Positions 1 through 8,704 are shown, numbered from the stretch's first letter. The stretch: 64,000 nt of DNA from CAYWFF01 sp964458085 (GCA_964458085.1 CAYWFF010000002.1:1-64000); one strand, 5' to 3'. The notes: generated by a model from the letters alone, not told the origin. Made by a program: numbers and translations.

Positions 1-759
1 GCACTCGATCCGACCCGGGCAGAAATTATGGGTGTTAATTTAGATGATCTTTTGTTGTCACAGCCTGATACGGGAGAACAGGCATTGGAAATTACAGAAA
101 CTCTTATCCGCTCCGGAGCACTTGACGTAATTGTTGTTGATTCTGTCGCAGCATTAGTTCCAAGGGCTGAACTTGAGGGAGAAATGGGGGATGCGGTAAT
201 GGGATTGCAAGCACGGCTGATGAGCCAAGCTTTGAGAAAACTGACAGGTGCTATCAGTAAATCCAAAACCATTCTTATTTTTACAAATCAATTAAGACAA
301 AAGATCGGAGTTATGTTCGGGAATCCCGAAACAACTCCCGGAGGATTGGCACTTAAATTCTATTCATCGGTCAGGATTGATCTTCGGCGGATTGATACTC
401 TTAAAGATGGAGATACAGTTATCGGCTCACGCCACAGAGCACGGATAGTTAAAAACAAGGTTGCTCCGCCTCTTAGAGTTGCGGAATTTGATATTATGAA
501 CGAGGAAGGTATCAGTAAAACCGGAGGGGTGTTGGACGTTGCGGTAGATATGGCAGTGGTTGAAAAGAAAGGATCTTTTTATAACTATGACGGAAATGTG
601 ATAGCTCAAGGGCGGGAAGGAGCAAAAATAGCTTTACGGGAAAATAAAAAATTACTTGAAGAAATTGAAGCAAAGGTAAGAAAAGCAGTTTTAGACGGTA
701 GTAAACCGGTCCCCAAAGAAATCGGTGAAGCTGAAGATGAAGACGGAGATAGCGATTAA
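1..759 (+). CDS. recA: Recombinase RecA, 5' end missing
   Basis: RecA forms ATP-dependent filaments on single-stranded DNA for strand exchange and SOS signalling. The frame is open from base 1 (Ala-Leu-Asp-Pro-Thr-Arg), so the gene starts outside the window; the first ATG at 28 is internal. Visible are the Walker B stretch ending VIVVDSVAAL, the L1 loop region (EGEMGDAVMGLQARLMSQAL), FTNQLRQKIGVMFGNPETTPGG with the L2 loop, and a short acidic tail EDEDGDSD typical of RecA. The N-terminal domain and Walker A are not in the window. recX starts 3 nt after the stop, the usual recA-recX pairing. Confidence 0.97.
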   Translation, partial: ALDPTRAEIMGVNLDDLLLSQPDTGEQALEITETLIRSGALDVIVVDSVAALVPRAELEGEMGDAVMGLQARLMSQALRKLTGAISKSKTILIFTNQLRQKIGVMFGNPETTPGGLALKFYSSVRIDLRRIDTLKDGDTVIGSRHRARIVKNKVAPPLRVAEFDIMNEEGISKTGGVLDVAVDMAVVEKKGSFYNYDGNVIAQGREGAKIALRENKKLLEEIEAKVRKAVLDGSKPVPKEIGEAEDEDGDSD

Positions 760-762
760 GAA

Positions 763-1395
763 GTGCCTACTGTAACTGCAATTAAACCTCAAAAAAACAA
801 TAAACGCGTCAATATTTTCCTGGATGGTAAATTTGGTTTTGGACTGGATCTGGAAAACTTTGTAAAACTTGGTTTAAAGGTTGAACAAGAGTTGTCAGAC
901 AAAGAAATCGTAAATATTGTCAAAAAAGCTGAATTTCAAAAAACTTGGGATAAACTATTGCGTTTTGCTATGACCCGTCCGAGAAGTGAAAAAGAAGTGA
1001 AAGATTGGTTTAAAAGGAAAAAAGTGCCGGATCAGATTCATGCGGAGCTAAAGAAAAAATTAACTAAATTGGAACTTCTTAATGACTCTAAATTTGCCAT
1101 ATGGTGGGTTGGTCAGAGGCAACAGTTTAGGCCTAAAGCAAAAAGGATTTTACAGCAGGAATTGCTAATGAAAGGAATAACCAAAGATATAATTAGTGAA
1201 GTATTGGTAAATACGAGTATTGATGAATATAAAATTGCGCAAAAAGATCTGGCCAAAAGAGCATATAAATGGAAAAATTTGGAAGGAAGAGAAAAAAAAC
1301 AAAAAATGAGTGAATACCTGCTTAGAAAAGGGTTTGGGTGGGATTTGGTAAAAAACGCGGTTGCGGACTATATTGTTAAAGAACAAGAAGCCTAG
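763..1395 (+). CDS. recX: Regulatory protein RecX
   Basis: RecX binds RecA filaments and modulates their activity. The 210-residue product has the N-terminal extension of Firmicutes/CPR-type RecX (TAIKPQKNNKRVNIFLDGKF) followed by the three-helix repeats (for example RFAMTRPRSEKEVKDWF and YLLRKGFGWDLVKNAV). The start is GTG 3 nt after the recA stop, so the two are almost certainly co-transcribed and translationally coupled. There is no ATG at a sensible position. Charge-rich, no membrane segment. Confidence 0.93.
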   Translation: MPTVTAIKPQKNNKRVNIFLDGKFGFGLDLENFVKLGLKVEQELSDKEIVNIVKKAEFQKTWDKLLRFAMTRPRSEKEVKDWFKRKKVPDQIHAELKKKLTKLELLNDSKFAIWWVGQRQQFRPKAKRILQQELLMKGITKDIISEVLVNTSIDEYKIAQKDLAKRAYKWKNLEGREKKQKMSEYLLRKGFGWDLVKNAVADYIVKEQEA

Positions 1396-1410
1396 CGCTA
1401 AAATATTTAA

Positions 1411-1439
1411 TTGACTACCTATAGCTAAAAAGGTACAAT
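1411..1439 (+). promoter_or_regulatory. Sigma-70-type promoter for rny
   Basis: TTGACT (1411-1416), 17 nt spacer, TACAAT (1434-1439). Both boxes are close to consensus at optimal spacing. The predicted start near 1446 gives a 5' leader of about 90 nt before rny that includes the hairpin at 1495-1516. Confidence 0.75.
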
Positions 1440-1494
1440 AAAGCTGAAGATATGCGTATGTCAGGAAAAACATTAGACACTTTTTCTTCTGGCA

Positions 1495-1516
1495 CAACTC
1501 TTAGTTAAAAGAGTTG
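1495..1516 (+). promoter_or_regulatory. Perfect hairpin in the rny leader
   Basis: CAACTCTT and AAGAGTTG are perfect 8-bp complements around a 6-nt loop (AGTTAA). The structure lies 22 nt before the rny ATG and has no T-run, so it is not a terminator. It could be an RNA stability or translation control element; a role in RNase Y autoregulation is inference only. Confidence 0.5.
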
Positions 1517-1538
1517 CTTCGCATTGCTTCCCAAAACT

Positions 1539-2789
1539 ATGGCAGATACAACAGATGAATTAAAAGTATTAGTTGAAGAAATAAGAAAAGATCGGGATGA
1601 GCTTGTAAAGCGCGAGAATAAACTCAAAAAGCGAGAAGAAGAACTCATTCCTTTACTGGAGAAAGCAGCAAAACTATCATCCTATGAAGCTAAAAAAATA
1701 CTTCTTGATGAACTAGAAAAAGAAATTAAAGGGGATATAGCGAAAAAAATCCGAGCTGCGGAAGACAGGGCAAAGCAGGAAGCAGCCGATAAAGCACGTG
1801 ATATTTTGGTGGATGCAATGAAACACGGGGCAACTTCATATGTTGCGGAATTTACAGTTTCTACTCTTGAAGTACCGAACGAAGAAGTTAAAGGACGAAT
1901 AATCGGCAGAGAAGGTAGAAATATTCGTGCTTTTGAGAGAGAAACCGGAGTTGAGCTGGAACTTGATGAAACTAACCAGATAAGACTTTCCTCTTTTGAC
2001 TCAGTGAGACGCGAAATTGCCAGAAGAGCATTGGAAGAACTGATCAAAGACACACGAATTCAGCCTTCGAGAATTGAGGAAGTGGTTAAACAAGTGCGTG
2101 CACAAATGGAAGATGTCCTTCTGGAGGAAGGCAGAAAAATTGCCGAAGAATGCGGTGTATACAAATTACCCACAGAAATCCTAAAGCTAATCGGCCGATA
2201 TAAATTCAGGACTTCATACGGCCAAAATTTAGGACTTCACACAATTGAAGAAACCAAGATGGGAATTGCTCTGGCAAATGAAGTGGGTGCTAATGTTGAA
2301 GTTGTTCGTCTCGGTTGCCTCCTTCACGATATCGGAAAAGTTGTTACAGACGAAGAAGGAACCCATGTTGATGCAGGTGTTGCAGTCTTAAAAAGACACG
2401 GTTTTCCCAAAGAAGTAGTTAATACGGTTGCTGAGCATCATGAAGATAAACAATTTTCTTCGATTGAATCAGTTCTTGTTTGGATTGCAGATGCCATTTC
2501 AGGATCACGGCCCGGTGCCCGTTATGAGCCTCATGAAGATTATGTCAAAAGAATGGATAAGATTGAAGAGATTTCTCAAAGTTTTGACGGTGTAGATATT
2601 GCGTATGCATTTCAGGCAGGTAGAGACGTTCGGGTTGTGGTTAAGCCTGAGTTGGTTGATGATGATGAATTGGTAATTTTGGCCAGAAATATTGCCAAAC
2701 GCTTGGAAAAAGAAGCGGAATATGCAGGCCAAATTAAGGTTACTGCAATTAGAGAAATAAGAGCTTCAGAAACTACTAAAGCAAAATAA
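1539..2789 (+). CDS. rny: Ribonuclease Y
   Basis: Endoribonuclease that initiates mRNA decay. In order: a charged N-terminal coiled coil (about residues 1-90), a KH domain (EEVKGRIIGREGRNIRAFE), then an HD phosphohydrolase domain with CLLHDIGK and AEHHE motifs and SGSRPGARYE. With ATG 1539 it is 416 residues; a TTG at 1524 would add five. Either way the family's N-terminal transmembrane helix is absent, and an in-frame stop at 1506-1508 excludes a longer protein. It may therefore be cytosolic or recruited by a partner. It has its own promoter, separate from recA-recX. Confidence 0.94.
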   Translation: MADTTDELKVLVEEIRKDRDELVKRENKLKKREEELIPLLEKAAKLSSYEAKKILLDELEKEIKGDIAKKIRAAEDRAKQEAADKARDILVDAMKHGATSYVAEFTVSTLEVPNEEVKGRIIGREGRNIRAFERETGVELELDETNQIRLSSFDSVRREIARRALEELIKDTRIQPSRIEEVVKQVRAQMEDVLLEEGRKIAEECGVYKLPTEILKLIGRYKFRTSYGQNLGLHTIEETKMGIALANEVGANVEVVRLGCLLHDIGKVVTDEEGTHVDAGVAVLKRHGFPKEVVNTVAEHHEDKQFSSIESVLVWIADAISGSRPGARYEPHEDYVKRMDKIEEISQSFDGVDIAYAFQAGRDVRVVVKPELVDDDELVILARNIAKRLEKEAEYAGQIKVTAIREIRASETTKAK

Positions 2790-3009
2790 ACCACCACACA
2801 GTTTGTAATTGTAGAATTTAGTTCAATTAATCGGTTTTATACCCAGTTAAACAATCGTAATGTTGCTAATTTTAAATCTTCTAATACAATAATATTTTCG
2901 CAAAAAACAAGCTTTGGAACATTCGGAGACATTAAAAGTATTTTGGAAGTCAAACCTAAAATAGGAAGATTGTAATTAATAATTACCTTATTTTATTCGG
3001 AAAAATACC
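2790..3009 (+). other. Intergenic region with an in-frame open stretch after rny
   Basis: AT-rich. The rny frame stays open for about 60 codons after the TAA stop, up to a TAA near 2975, without a start codon and without recognisable protein similarity. I see no RNA gene or terminator. It may be a decayed extension or chance. Confidence 0.3.
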
Positions 3010-3038
3010 TTGACAAGTCAAAAGTCTTCGGCTATCCT
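3010..3038 (+). promoter_or_regulatory. Promoter of the HU gene, near-leaderless
   Basis: TTGACA (3010-3015), 17 nt, TATCCT (3033-3038). The -10 box ends 13 nt before ATG 3052, so the leader would be only about 6-7 nt. This decides the start at 3052 over the TTG at 3010, which lies inside the -35 box. Confidence 0.7.
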
Positions 3039-3051
3039 AAGTCTCAGACTT

Positions 3052-3336
3052 ATGGCACGTATTACTAAAAAAGATCTTGTTGAAGTTGTTGCCCGCAAAG
3101 CCCATCTTACTAAAAGGGCAGCTGACGAATCGGTTACGGTTTTCCTAAATGAAATAGGGCGAAGTTTGGCAAAGGGTGATGAAGTAATGCTTTCAGGCTT
3201 CGGGACTTATAAAGCAAAATGGATGGAAGGTAAAACTGTTGAAATTCCCAATACGGACAAAATGGTTACCATAAAACGTCATCGCTCTCCCCGCTTTACA
3301 GCAGGTAAAAAATTGAAAAGGCAAGTGCAGCGCTAA
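3052..3336 (+). CDS. HU/IHF-family DNA-binding protein
   Basis: Small histone-like protein that bends and compacts DNA. 94 residues from ATG 3052, matching the family's usual length. It shows the helical dimerisation half (MARITKKDLVEVVARKA) and the beta-arm region ending in the typical RSPRFTAGKKLK. The canonical arm motif GxNP is replaced by EIPNTDKM. The last ~80 bp recur after the 10-N gap as a slightly different copy. Confidence 0.93.
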   Translation: MARITKKDLVEVVARKAHLTKRAADESVTVFLNEIGRSLAKGDEVMLSGFGTYKAKWMEGKTVEIPNTDKMVTIKRHRSPRFTAGKKLKRQVQR

Positions 3337-3393
3337 CTTCAAAGCCATTCCCCATCTCTTAATTAAAATACTTTCGATGCTATACTTTGCATA

Positions 3394-3462
3394 ATGAAAA
3401 AACATCAGGATAAATCTATTGTTGTTGAACATTTATTTAAAAACTATGAAGTTACGGAGCGG
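3394..3462 (+). pseudogene. ABC ATPase gene, 5' fragment cut by gap
   Basis: ATG at 3394 opens 23 codons nearly identical to the start of the ABC ATPase at 3625 (KHQDKS instead of KHPDKS), then runs into the Ns. Preceded by the same TATACT box 7 nt before the ATG. Assembly duplicate rather than a biological pseudogene. Confidence 0.8.
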
Positions 3463-3472
3463 NNNNNNNNNN
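3463..3472. other. Scaffold gap (10 N)
   Basis: Run of ten Ns. Because the flanks duplicate each other, the gap length is arbitrary and the true distance may be negative (overlap). Confidence 0.95.
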
Positions 3473-3473
3473 C

Positions 3474-3551
3474 AAAATGGTTACCATAAAACGTCACCGC
3501 TCTCCCCGCTTTACAGCCGGTAAAAAATTGAAAAGGCAGGTCCAGCGCTAA
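3474..3551 (+). pseudogene. HU gene, 3' fragment duplicated after gap
   Basis: 26 codons including the stop, same frame and protein sequence as the end of the HU gene at 3052-3336 but with several synonymous changes. Starts at the contig edge. Assembly duplicate. Confidence 0.8.
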
Positions 3552-3611
3552 CTTCCTATATTTCTTCTATCCCGCTCTCATACTCTCCCGCTCTTAAATT
3601 ATTCTAAATGT

Positions 3612-3617
3612 TATACT
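3612..3617 (+). promoter_or_regulatory. -10 box of the ABC-2 operon
   Basis: TATACT followed by 7 nt and the ATG at 3625; the duplicate upstream copy (3381-3386) keeps both the box and the spacing despite changes around it. No good -35 box at 17 nt. Suggests a leaderless transcript. Confidence 0.5.
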
Positions 3618-3624
3618 TTGCATA

Positions 3625-4617
3625 ATGAAAAAACACCCCGATAAATCTATTGTTGTTGAACATTTATTTAAAAACTATGAAGTTACGGAGCGGGGAAAAG
3701 GGTTAACCGGAAGTTTGCGTTCATTGTTTTCACCCAAGAAGAAAACAGTAAAAGCTTTAAGCGATATATCTTTTCATATTGCCAAAGGTGAATTGGTCGG
3801 TTTTATCGGACCTAACGGTGCAGGAAAAACTACGACTTTAAAAATACTGTCAGGACTTCTTTATCCTATGAAAGGTCATGTAGACGTTTTGGGTTTTGAT
3901 CCCTGGAAACGGAACCAAAAATTTTTAAAGCAAATATCCCTTGTCATGGGACAAAAAAACCAGCTATGGTGGGATCTCCCGGCAATCGACTCTTTTGAAC
4001 TTAATCGCGTAATATACGAAATCCCCCAAAAAGAATACAGTGCGACACTTGATGAGCTTGTCAATATGCTTGAAATCGAAGATTTGTTGGGCATACAGGT
4101 CAGAAGATTGTCTTTAGGACAAAGAATGCGAATGGAGCTTGCGGCGTCACTACTTCATCAACCTAAAGTGCTCTTTTTAGATGAACCGACAATTGGACTT
4201 GATTTAGTCGCCCAACAAAAGGTGAGAGATTTTATCTTTGACTACAGGAGACGATTTGAGGCGACTATTATTCTAACTTCACACAATATGGATGATTTAG
4301 TTGATTTGACAAAAAGGGTGATCGTCATTGATAAAGGAAGTTTACTTTTTGATGGAGATTTTAGAGAGCTGACAAGCCAATTTGCAAAGGAGAAAAGAAT
4401 CAACATTTTTCTTTCTAAAGAAGCTGATCTCAAAAAATTCACCGAGATAGGGAAAGTTGAACGTGCTGATTTTCCTCGTGTTACGATTGCGGTTCCTCGG
4501 GAAGTGGCGGCAGTAGCAGCTGCAGAAATATTACAACAATTTCCCATTGCCGACTTAACCATAGAAGAAGAACCGGTTGACTCAATAATCCGCCGTGTTT
4601 TTAAAGGGGAAAAATAA
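3625..4617 (+). CDS. ABC-2 type exporter, ATP-binding protein
   Basis: ATPase of an efflux-type ABC system of the NatA/DrrA group. 330 residues: Walker A GPNGAGKT at about 62-69, signature RRLSLGQRMRMEL near 155-167, Walker B VLFLDEPTIGLD, H-loop TSHNMDDL. The C-terminal ~100 residues after the NBD match the DrrA-type extension. The two following genes encode the membrane partners and overlap or abut, so this is one operon. Substrate cannot be read from the sequence. Confidence 0.93.
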   Translation: MKKHPDKSIVVEHLFKNYEVTERGKGLTGSLRSLFSPKKKTVKALSDISFHIAKGELVGFIGPNGAGKTTTLKILSGLLYPMKGHVDVLGFDPWKRNQKFLKQISLVMGQKNQLWWDLPAIDSFELNRVIYEIPQKEYSATLDELVNMLEIEDLLGIQVRRLSLGQRMRMELAASLLHQPKVLFLDEPTIGLDLVAQQKVRDFIFDYRRRFEATIILTSHNMDDLVDLTKRVIVIDKGSLLFDGDFRELTSQFAKEKRINIFLSKEADLKKFTEIGKVERADFPRVTIAVPREVAAVAAAEILQQFPIADLTIEEEPVDSIIRRVFKGEK

Positions 4618-4618
4618 A

Positions 4619-5422
4619 ATGCATAAGTATTTGGCAGTATTTGCAATTTCTTTTCAGCAAGAATTTGCATACCGCATGAATTTTATCATGTGGCGGATTA
4701 GAAATGTTTTACAGGTATTAGTTACATACTTTTTGTGGACTACGCTTTTTGCGACTTCTGGCAGACAACTTTTCGGCTATACCCGTGAAACTATTATTAC
4801 TTATGTTTTGGGATTACTTTTTATTCGTGCAGCCGTATTGTCTGCCAAAGCGCAAGACGTCGCAGGAGAAATCGCCCGTGGTGATTTAAGTAATTACCTT
4901 GTTAAACCCATTAATTACTTTAAATATTGGCTAACCCGTGACATTGCAACAAAATCGCTAAATATTAGTTTTGCTTTTGCAGAAATGACCATACTATGGC
5001 TTTTGCTTAAACCGACATTGTTTTTCCAAACTGAAGTTGCCTATTTAATACTTTTTATTATTGCGCTTTTTTTGGCAATGTTTATATTTTTTATATTACT
5101 TTTTATAACTAACGCCATACCTTTTTGGGCACCTGAAGTTGCATGGGGAGGGCATTTTTTAGTTACGGTAATTCTTATCGAGTTTTTATCAGGAGCACTT
5201 TTTCCCCTAGATATACTTCCCCAAATGTTTCAAAGCGTCCTTCATGCGACACCCTTTCCGTATTTGGTTTTTTTTCCTTTACAAATCTATTTAGGGAAAG
5301 TTCCATATTCCGAAGCCTTAACGGGTGTGCTGGTTGCCTTCTTTTGGGTAATTATGCTTTATTTTCTGATGACTAAAATCTGGGCTAGAGGACTGAAGGC
5401 ATATCAAGCGTATGGGAAGTAA
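4619..5422 (+). CDS. ABC-2 family permease (COG4587-like)
   Basis: Membrane partner of the ATPase at 3625, about six transmembrane segments, 267 residues. The N-terminus (FAISFQQEFAYRMNFIMW) and the AGEIARGDLSNYLVKPIN segment between helices 2 and 3 are typical of the DUF990-type ABC-2 permeases. I chose ATG 4619, one base after the ATPase stop; a GTG at 4595 would overlap the ATPase gene. Ends inside the next permease gene. Confidence 0.85.
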   Translation: MHKYLAVFAISFQQEFAYRMNFIMWRIRNVLQVLVTYFLWTTLFATSGRQLFGYTRETIITYVLGLLFIRAAVLSAKAQDVAGEIARGDLSNYLVKPINYFKYWLTRDIATKSLNISFAFAEMTILWLLLKPTLFFQTEVAYLILFIIALFLAMFIFFILLFITNAIPFWAPEVAWGGHFLVTVILIEFLSGALFPLDILPQMFQSVLHATPFPYLVFFPLQIYLGKVPYSEALTGVLVAFFWVIMLYFLMTKIWARGLKAYQAYGK

Positions 5423-6236
5423 AGTACTTAATTCCGTTTTTGTTATTTTAAAAACTACCCGTTATTACCTGAGGTTGTGGTTAATGATGAGCAAAAATTC
5501 ATTTTTATCTGTACTTTCCCAAAAATCAGTATTTACAATTTTTCTTTTTGGCAAAATTCTGCGTTTTAGTTTTTTTACAATTTTTCTTTATTATGTTGTA
5601 AAAGGTGCCGAAACTCTGGCCGGATTTACTTTTGCAGAAGCCCTGTTTTTCTTTTTGACTTTTATGGCTTTAGACACGGTAAGTCAATTTTTGTACCGCG
5701 AAGTTTACCGATTCAGGCCGCTTATAATTTCAGGTGACTTTGACCTTATATTAATGAAACCCGCCAATTCTCTTTTCCGGGTACTTTTGGGAGGATCTGA
5801 CGCCATTGATCTTTTTACGATCCCCCCTCTTCTGGTGGGCTTAATCTACACCGGTTGGCAATTATCTCCGTCATTTCTGCAAGTAGTTGCTTATATATTT
5901 TTAATGCTTAACGGACTTCTGATTGCGACGGCTTTCCATGTGCTGGTTGTTTCATTGGGAATTATAACGCTGGAAATTGATCATAGCGTCATGATTTACC
6001 GGGACATAACTTCTATGGGCCGTTTTCCTGTTGATATCTACAAAGAACCTCTTCGCAGTATTCTCACTTTTATTATACCTGTAGGGATTATGGTTACACT
6101 TCCGGCAAAAGTATTAATGGGGGCAATTTCAATTTCAGGAAGCCTTCTTTTATTTGTGTTTGGTTTAGGATTTTTTTACTTATCTTTACGGATTTGGAAA
6201 TACGCTTTGAGACAATATACCAGTGCATCAAGTTAA
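5412..6236 (+). CDS. ABC-2 family permease (COG3694-like)
   Basis: Second membrane subunit of the exporter, 274 residues with about six hydrophobic segments. It carries the same characteristic segment between helices (RPLIISGDFDLILMKPANSLFRV) as its partner. It starts 11 nt before the stop of the first permease, a coupled overlap. ATPase plus two different DUF990-type permeases is a recurrent three-gene layout. Confidence 0.85.
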   Translation: MGSKVLNSVFVILKTTRYYLRLWLMMSKNSFLSVLSQKSVFTIFLFGKILRFSFFTIFLYYVVKGAETLAGFTFAEALFFFLTFMALDTVSQFLYREVYRFRPLIISGDFDLILMKPANSLFRVLLGGSDAIDLFTIPPLLVGLIYTGWQLSPSFLQVVAYIFLMLNGLLIATAFHVLVVSLGIITLEIDHSVMIYRDITSMGRFPVDIYKEPLRSILTFIIPVGIMVTLPAKVLMGAISISGSLLLFVFGLGFFYLSLRIWKYALRQYTSASS

Positions 6237-6237
6237 T

Positions 6238-6702
6238 ATGAATGACGCATTGTTAATAATCAAAAGTCGTGCCATTATTCTTTCAGCAAAACTGATTACT
6301 GCTTTTTTCAGAATAAATCCTCCGCCTCGGGTTGCAGTCGTGGCATTCATTACTAAGAAAAATAAAATTCTTTGTATTGACTTGTCATATCAAAAAGGGC
6401 TGGCGCTTCCAGGCGGCGGTATTGAAAAGAATGAAAATTTGGAAGAGGGGCTGATTAGGGAAGTGTTTGAGGAAACAGGTTTAAAAATTACAAGTGCTAA
6501 ATATTTTAATTCTTATCTTGCTTATTTTAAACCACAAAGCATATTTTCCTATCCTGTGCTTTCAGTTTATTTTATAGTTAAAACACAAGGAAAAGTACGT
6601 CCGTCTTCAGAAGGTTTACCTCTGTGGACCGAGCCGAAAAAAGCCATAACCCAGTTTGGCTATCAGGATAATATTTATGCTCTGAAAGACTATATGAAAT
6701 GA
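6238..6702 (+). CDS. Nudix hydrolase
   Basis: Hydrolyses a nucleoside diphosphate linked to another group, with a divalent metal. The full Nudix box is present: GGIEKNE-NLEEGLI-REVFEETGL fits GX5EX7REUXEEXGU. About 154 residues from ATG 6238 (one base after the permease stop); GTG 6223 is an alternative that overlaps the permease. The N-terminus is hydrophobic (RAIILSAKLITAFF). It ends in an ATGA overlap with miaA. Substrate unknown. Confidence 0.85.
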   Translation: MNDALLIIKSRAIILSAKLITAFFRINPPPRVAVVAFITKKNKILCIDLSYQKGLALPGGGIEKNENLEEGLIREVFEETGLKITSAKYFNSYLAYFKPQSIFSYPVLSVYFIVKTQGKVRPSSEGLPLWTEPKKAITQFGYQDNIYALKDYMK

Positions 6703-7706
6703 AAAAAACACTAATTCCTAAATTGCTTGTTATTTGTGGTCCGACGGCAACCGGAAAGACAACACTTGCGTTAAGAGTAGCATTACTCTTTAACGCAGCT
6801 CTTATTTCGGCGGATTCGCGGCAAGTGTATAGACAGCTTGATATTGGAACGGGTAAAGATATCCCCGCCGGAGCACACTGGGTTGAAAGCTCGGTTAAGC
6901 TGTACGGAAAAAGGGTAGGTTATTATAAAATCGGCAGTGGAACGGCGATATGGGGGTATGATTTGGTTGGTCCGAAAGAAAACTTCAGCGTGGCGCATTT
7001 TGCAAATTTTGCAGGAAAAATTATATCCGAAATATATTCCAACAAACAACTTCCGATACTGGTAGGCGGATCGGGTTTATATATCAACTCTGTAACGGAA
7101 GGGATTGAAACGGTATCTATTCCCCGTAATATCAATTTAAGGGAAGCGCTTTCAGCCAAAAATAGCAGTGAGTTATTTGACCACCTATCGCTTCTTGACC
7201 CTATGAAAGCAGCCGGCTTAAACTTTTCGGATCGGAAAAATCCAAGACGTCTTATTCGAGCCATAGAAGTGGCGCAGTATAGATTGTCGGGAGCGTTAAA
7301 AAAATCCATTACATTTAAACAACGTGATATTTGTTTTGTCGGTTTAACTGCACCTCGCAATGTTTTGCAGGAGCGGATTGTCGAAAGGGTTCATCAAAGA
7401 GTAATAAACGGTCTGGAAGTTGAAATACAAAAACTCCTATCAGAAAAAGTAACTTTTAACGATCAGTCAATGGATACTCTGGGGTACAAAGAATGGAAAG
7501 ACTACTTTCAGGGGAAAAGATCCAAGAAAGAAACAATTGATACATGGATACAGCATGAAATGCAGTATGCCAAAAGGCAGCTGACCTGGTTTAGGAGAAA
7601 CAAAAATATCAAGTGGTACGATATCACCCAAGAAGGTTGGGAAAAAAACGTGGAAAAGTATATTGCGGCATGGTATGCTTCAGCTAATGGCAGTACAAAA
7701 AGTTGA
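6699..7706 (+). CDS. miaA: tRNA dimethylallyltransferase MiaA
   Basis: Transfers a dimethylallyl group to A37 of tRNAs that read UNN codons. Walker A GPTATGKT at residues 14-21, SADSRQVYRQLDIGTGK after it, the LVGGSGLYINS motif, and a C-terminal domain with TLGYKEW and KRQLTWFRRN. 335 residues, slightly longer than average because of an insertion after IGTGKDIP. Start overlaps the Nudix stop (ATGA). Confidence 0.95.
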   Translation: MKKTLIPKLLVICGPTATGKTTLALRVALLFNAALISADSRQVYRQLDIGTGKDIPAGAHWVESSVKLYGKRVGYYKIGSGTAIWGYDLVGPKENFSVAHFANFAGKIISEIYSNKQLPILVGGSGLYINSVTEGIETVSIPRNINLREALSAKNSSELFDHLSLLDPMKAAGLNFSDRKNPRRLIRAIEVAQYRLSGALKKSITFKQRDICFVGLTAPRNVLQERIVERVHQRVINGLEVEIQKLLSEKVTFNDQSMDTLGYKEWKDYFQGKRSKKETIDTWIQHEMQYAKRQLTWFRRNKNIKWYDITQEGWEKNVEKYIAAWYASANGSTKS

Positions 7707-8682
7707 AATCTCTCATCGCTCAATAATTTTTGCTGTATTTTTTCTTTTGTCTTTGTGGTTCCTGTATTTTATCAGAGATATAATTCTTACAATCTTTGTA
7801 GCTCTCCTTATTATGGCAGTATTAAATCCGTTAGTTACAAAACTCTCCCGCCATAAAATCCCCAGAACTTTATCAATTATTGTCACCTATTTACTGGTTC
7901 TTACAATCATTAGCGTAACCGTCGCATCGGTTGTTCCTCCCCTCATAGATCAGACTTCGGGATTTCTGGCAACGCTCCCCACCTATGTTAATAATGTGGG
8001 GATTTCTACAGCATTCGGCGATCAGCTTTTAGAACAGTTAGCCTCTCAGCTTGGTTCGCTTCCGGCACAGCTCGGCAGATTTACAATTTCAGTGTTCTCA
8101 AATGTCATCGGTATCGTAACTGTTTTTGTTTTTGCATTTTATTTACTTTCAGGTAGAGATAGGTTGGACGATCAGTTGGCAGTATTTTTTGGTGATGATC
8201 AAAAAGCAGTAGTTGCCCGTTTTGTTGACACATTAGAATCTAAATTAGGTGGCTGGGCACGGGCGCAACTCAGTTTGATGCTGGTAATTGGTGTTTCAAG
8301 TTATATTGGACTTAGTTTATTGGGAATTCCTTATGCTTTACCTCTATCCATACTTGCGGGACTTCTTGAAGTCGTACCTTATGCTGGACCAATTATCGCT
8401 GCAATCCCTGCTGTTGTTATAGGTTTCGGCATCTCTCCTGTTATGGGTTTTGCGACTGCCTCATTGGCTTTTCTTATTCAGCAACTTGAAAATTACGTTT
8501 TTGTACCCAAAATAATGCAACATTCAGCAGGAGTTAGTCCTTTGGTGACGCTGGTTGCGCTTTCTATCGGTTTCCGCTTGGCTGGTGTTGTAGGCCTTCT
8601 CATGTCTGTACCTGTATATCTTACACTTCACCTGATTGTAAAAACCTTCTTTGTCCATAAGACTGCCTCATTGAAAATTTAG
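7687..8682 (+). CDS. PerM/AI-2E family transporter
   Basis: Polytopic membrane protein of the PerM (formerly AI-2E exporter) family, about 331 residues with seven to eight transmembrane segments. It has the family's C-terminal pattern (PLSILAGLLEVVPYAGPIIA, then IQQLENYVFVPKIM). ATG 7687 was chosen: it overlaps the miaA stop by 20 nt and is followed by a normal cytoplasmic start and the first helix. ATG-like starts at 7663 would add eight residues inside miaA. Transport substrate unknown. Confidence 0.85.
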   Translation: MAVQKVEISHRSIIFAVFFLLSLWFLYFIRDIILTIFVALLIMAVLNPLVTKLSRHKIPRTLSIIVTYLLVLTIISVTVASVVPPLIDQTSGFLATLPTYVNNVGISTAFGDQLLEQLASQLGSLPAQLGRFTISVFSNVIGIVTVFVFAFYLLSGRDRLDDQLAVFFGDDQKAVVARFVDTLESKLGGWARAQLSLMLVIGVSSYIGLSLLGIPYALPLSILAGLLEVVPYAGPIIAAIPAVVIGFGISPVMGFATASLAFLIQQLENYVFVPKIMQHSAGVSPLVTLVALSIGFRLAGVVGLLMSVPVYLTLHLIVKTFFVHKTASLKI

Positions 8683-8699
8683 CTTCAATTTGATATAAT
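8671..8699 (+). promoter_or_regulatory. Promoter of RNase P RNA
   Basis: TTGAAA (8671-8676), 17 nt, TATAAT (8694-8699). Predicted start at about 8705-8707, exactly at the 5' strand of the terminal P1 helix of the RNA. Confidence 0.85.
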
Positions 8700-8704
8700 T
8701 GCCC

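Larger units (their letters stand above)
3258..3693 (+). repeat. Strain-variant duplication across a scaffold gap
   Basis: 3258-3462 and 3473-3693 hold the same content: the 3' end of the HU gene, the intergenic region and the first 23 codons of the ABC ATPase gene. They differ by a few substitutions in the coding parts (synonymous ones in HU, for example CAT/CAC in the arginine-rich tail) and by more in the spacer. Ten Ns sit between them. The natural reading is two overlapping contigs from close strains placed end to end, so the real genome probably has one copy. Confidence 0.85.

Noticed and set aside
2790..2978. In-frame continuation of rny after its stop as a possible extra gene or recoding event
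   Set aside because: No start codon, no recognisable protein similarity, and RNase Y already ends normally before the stop.
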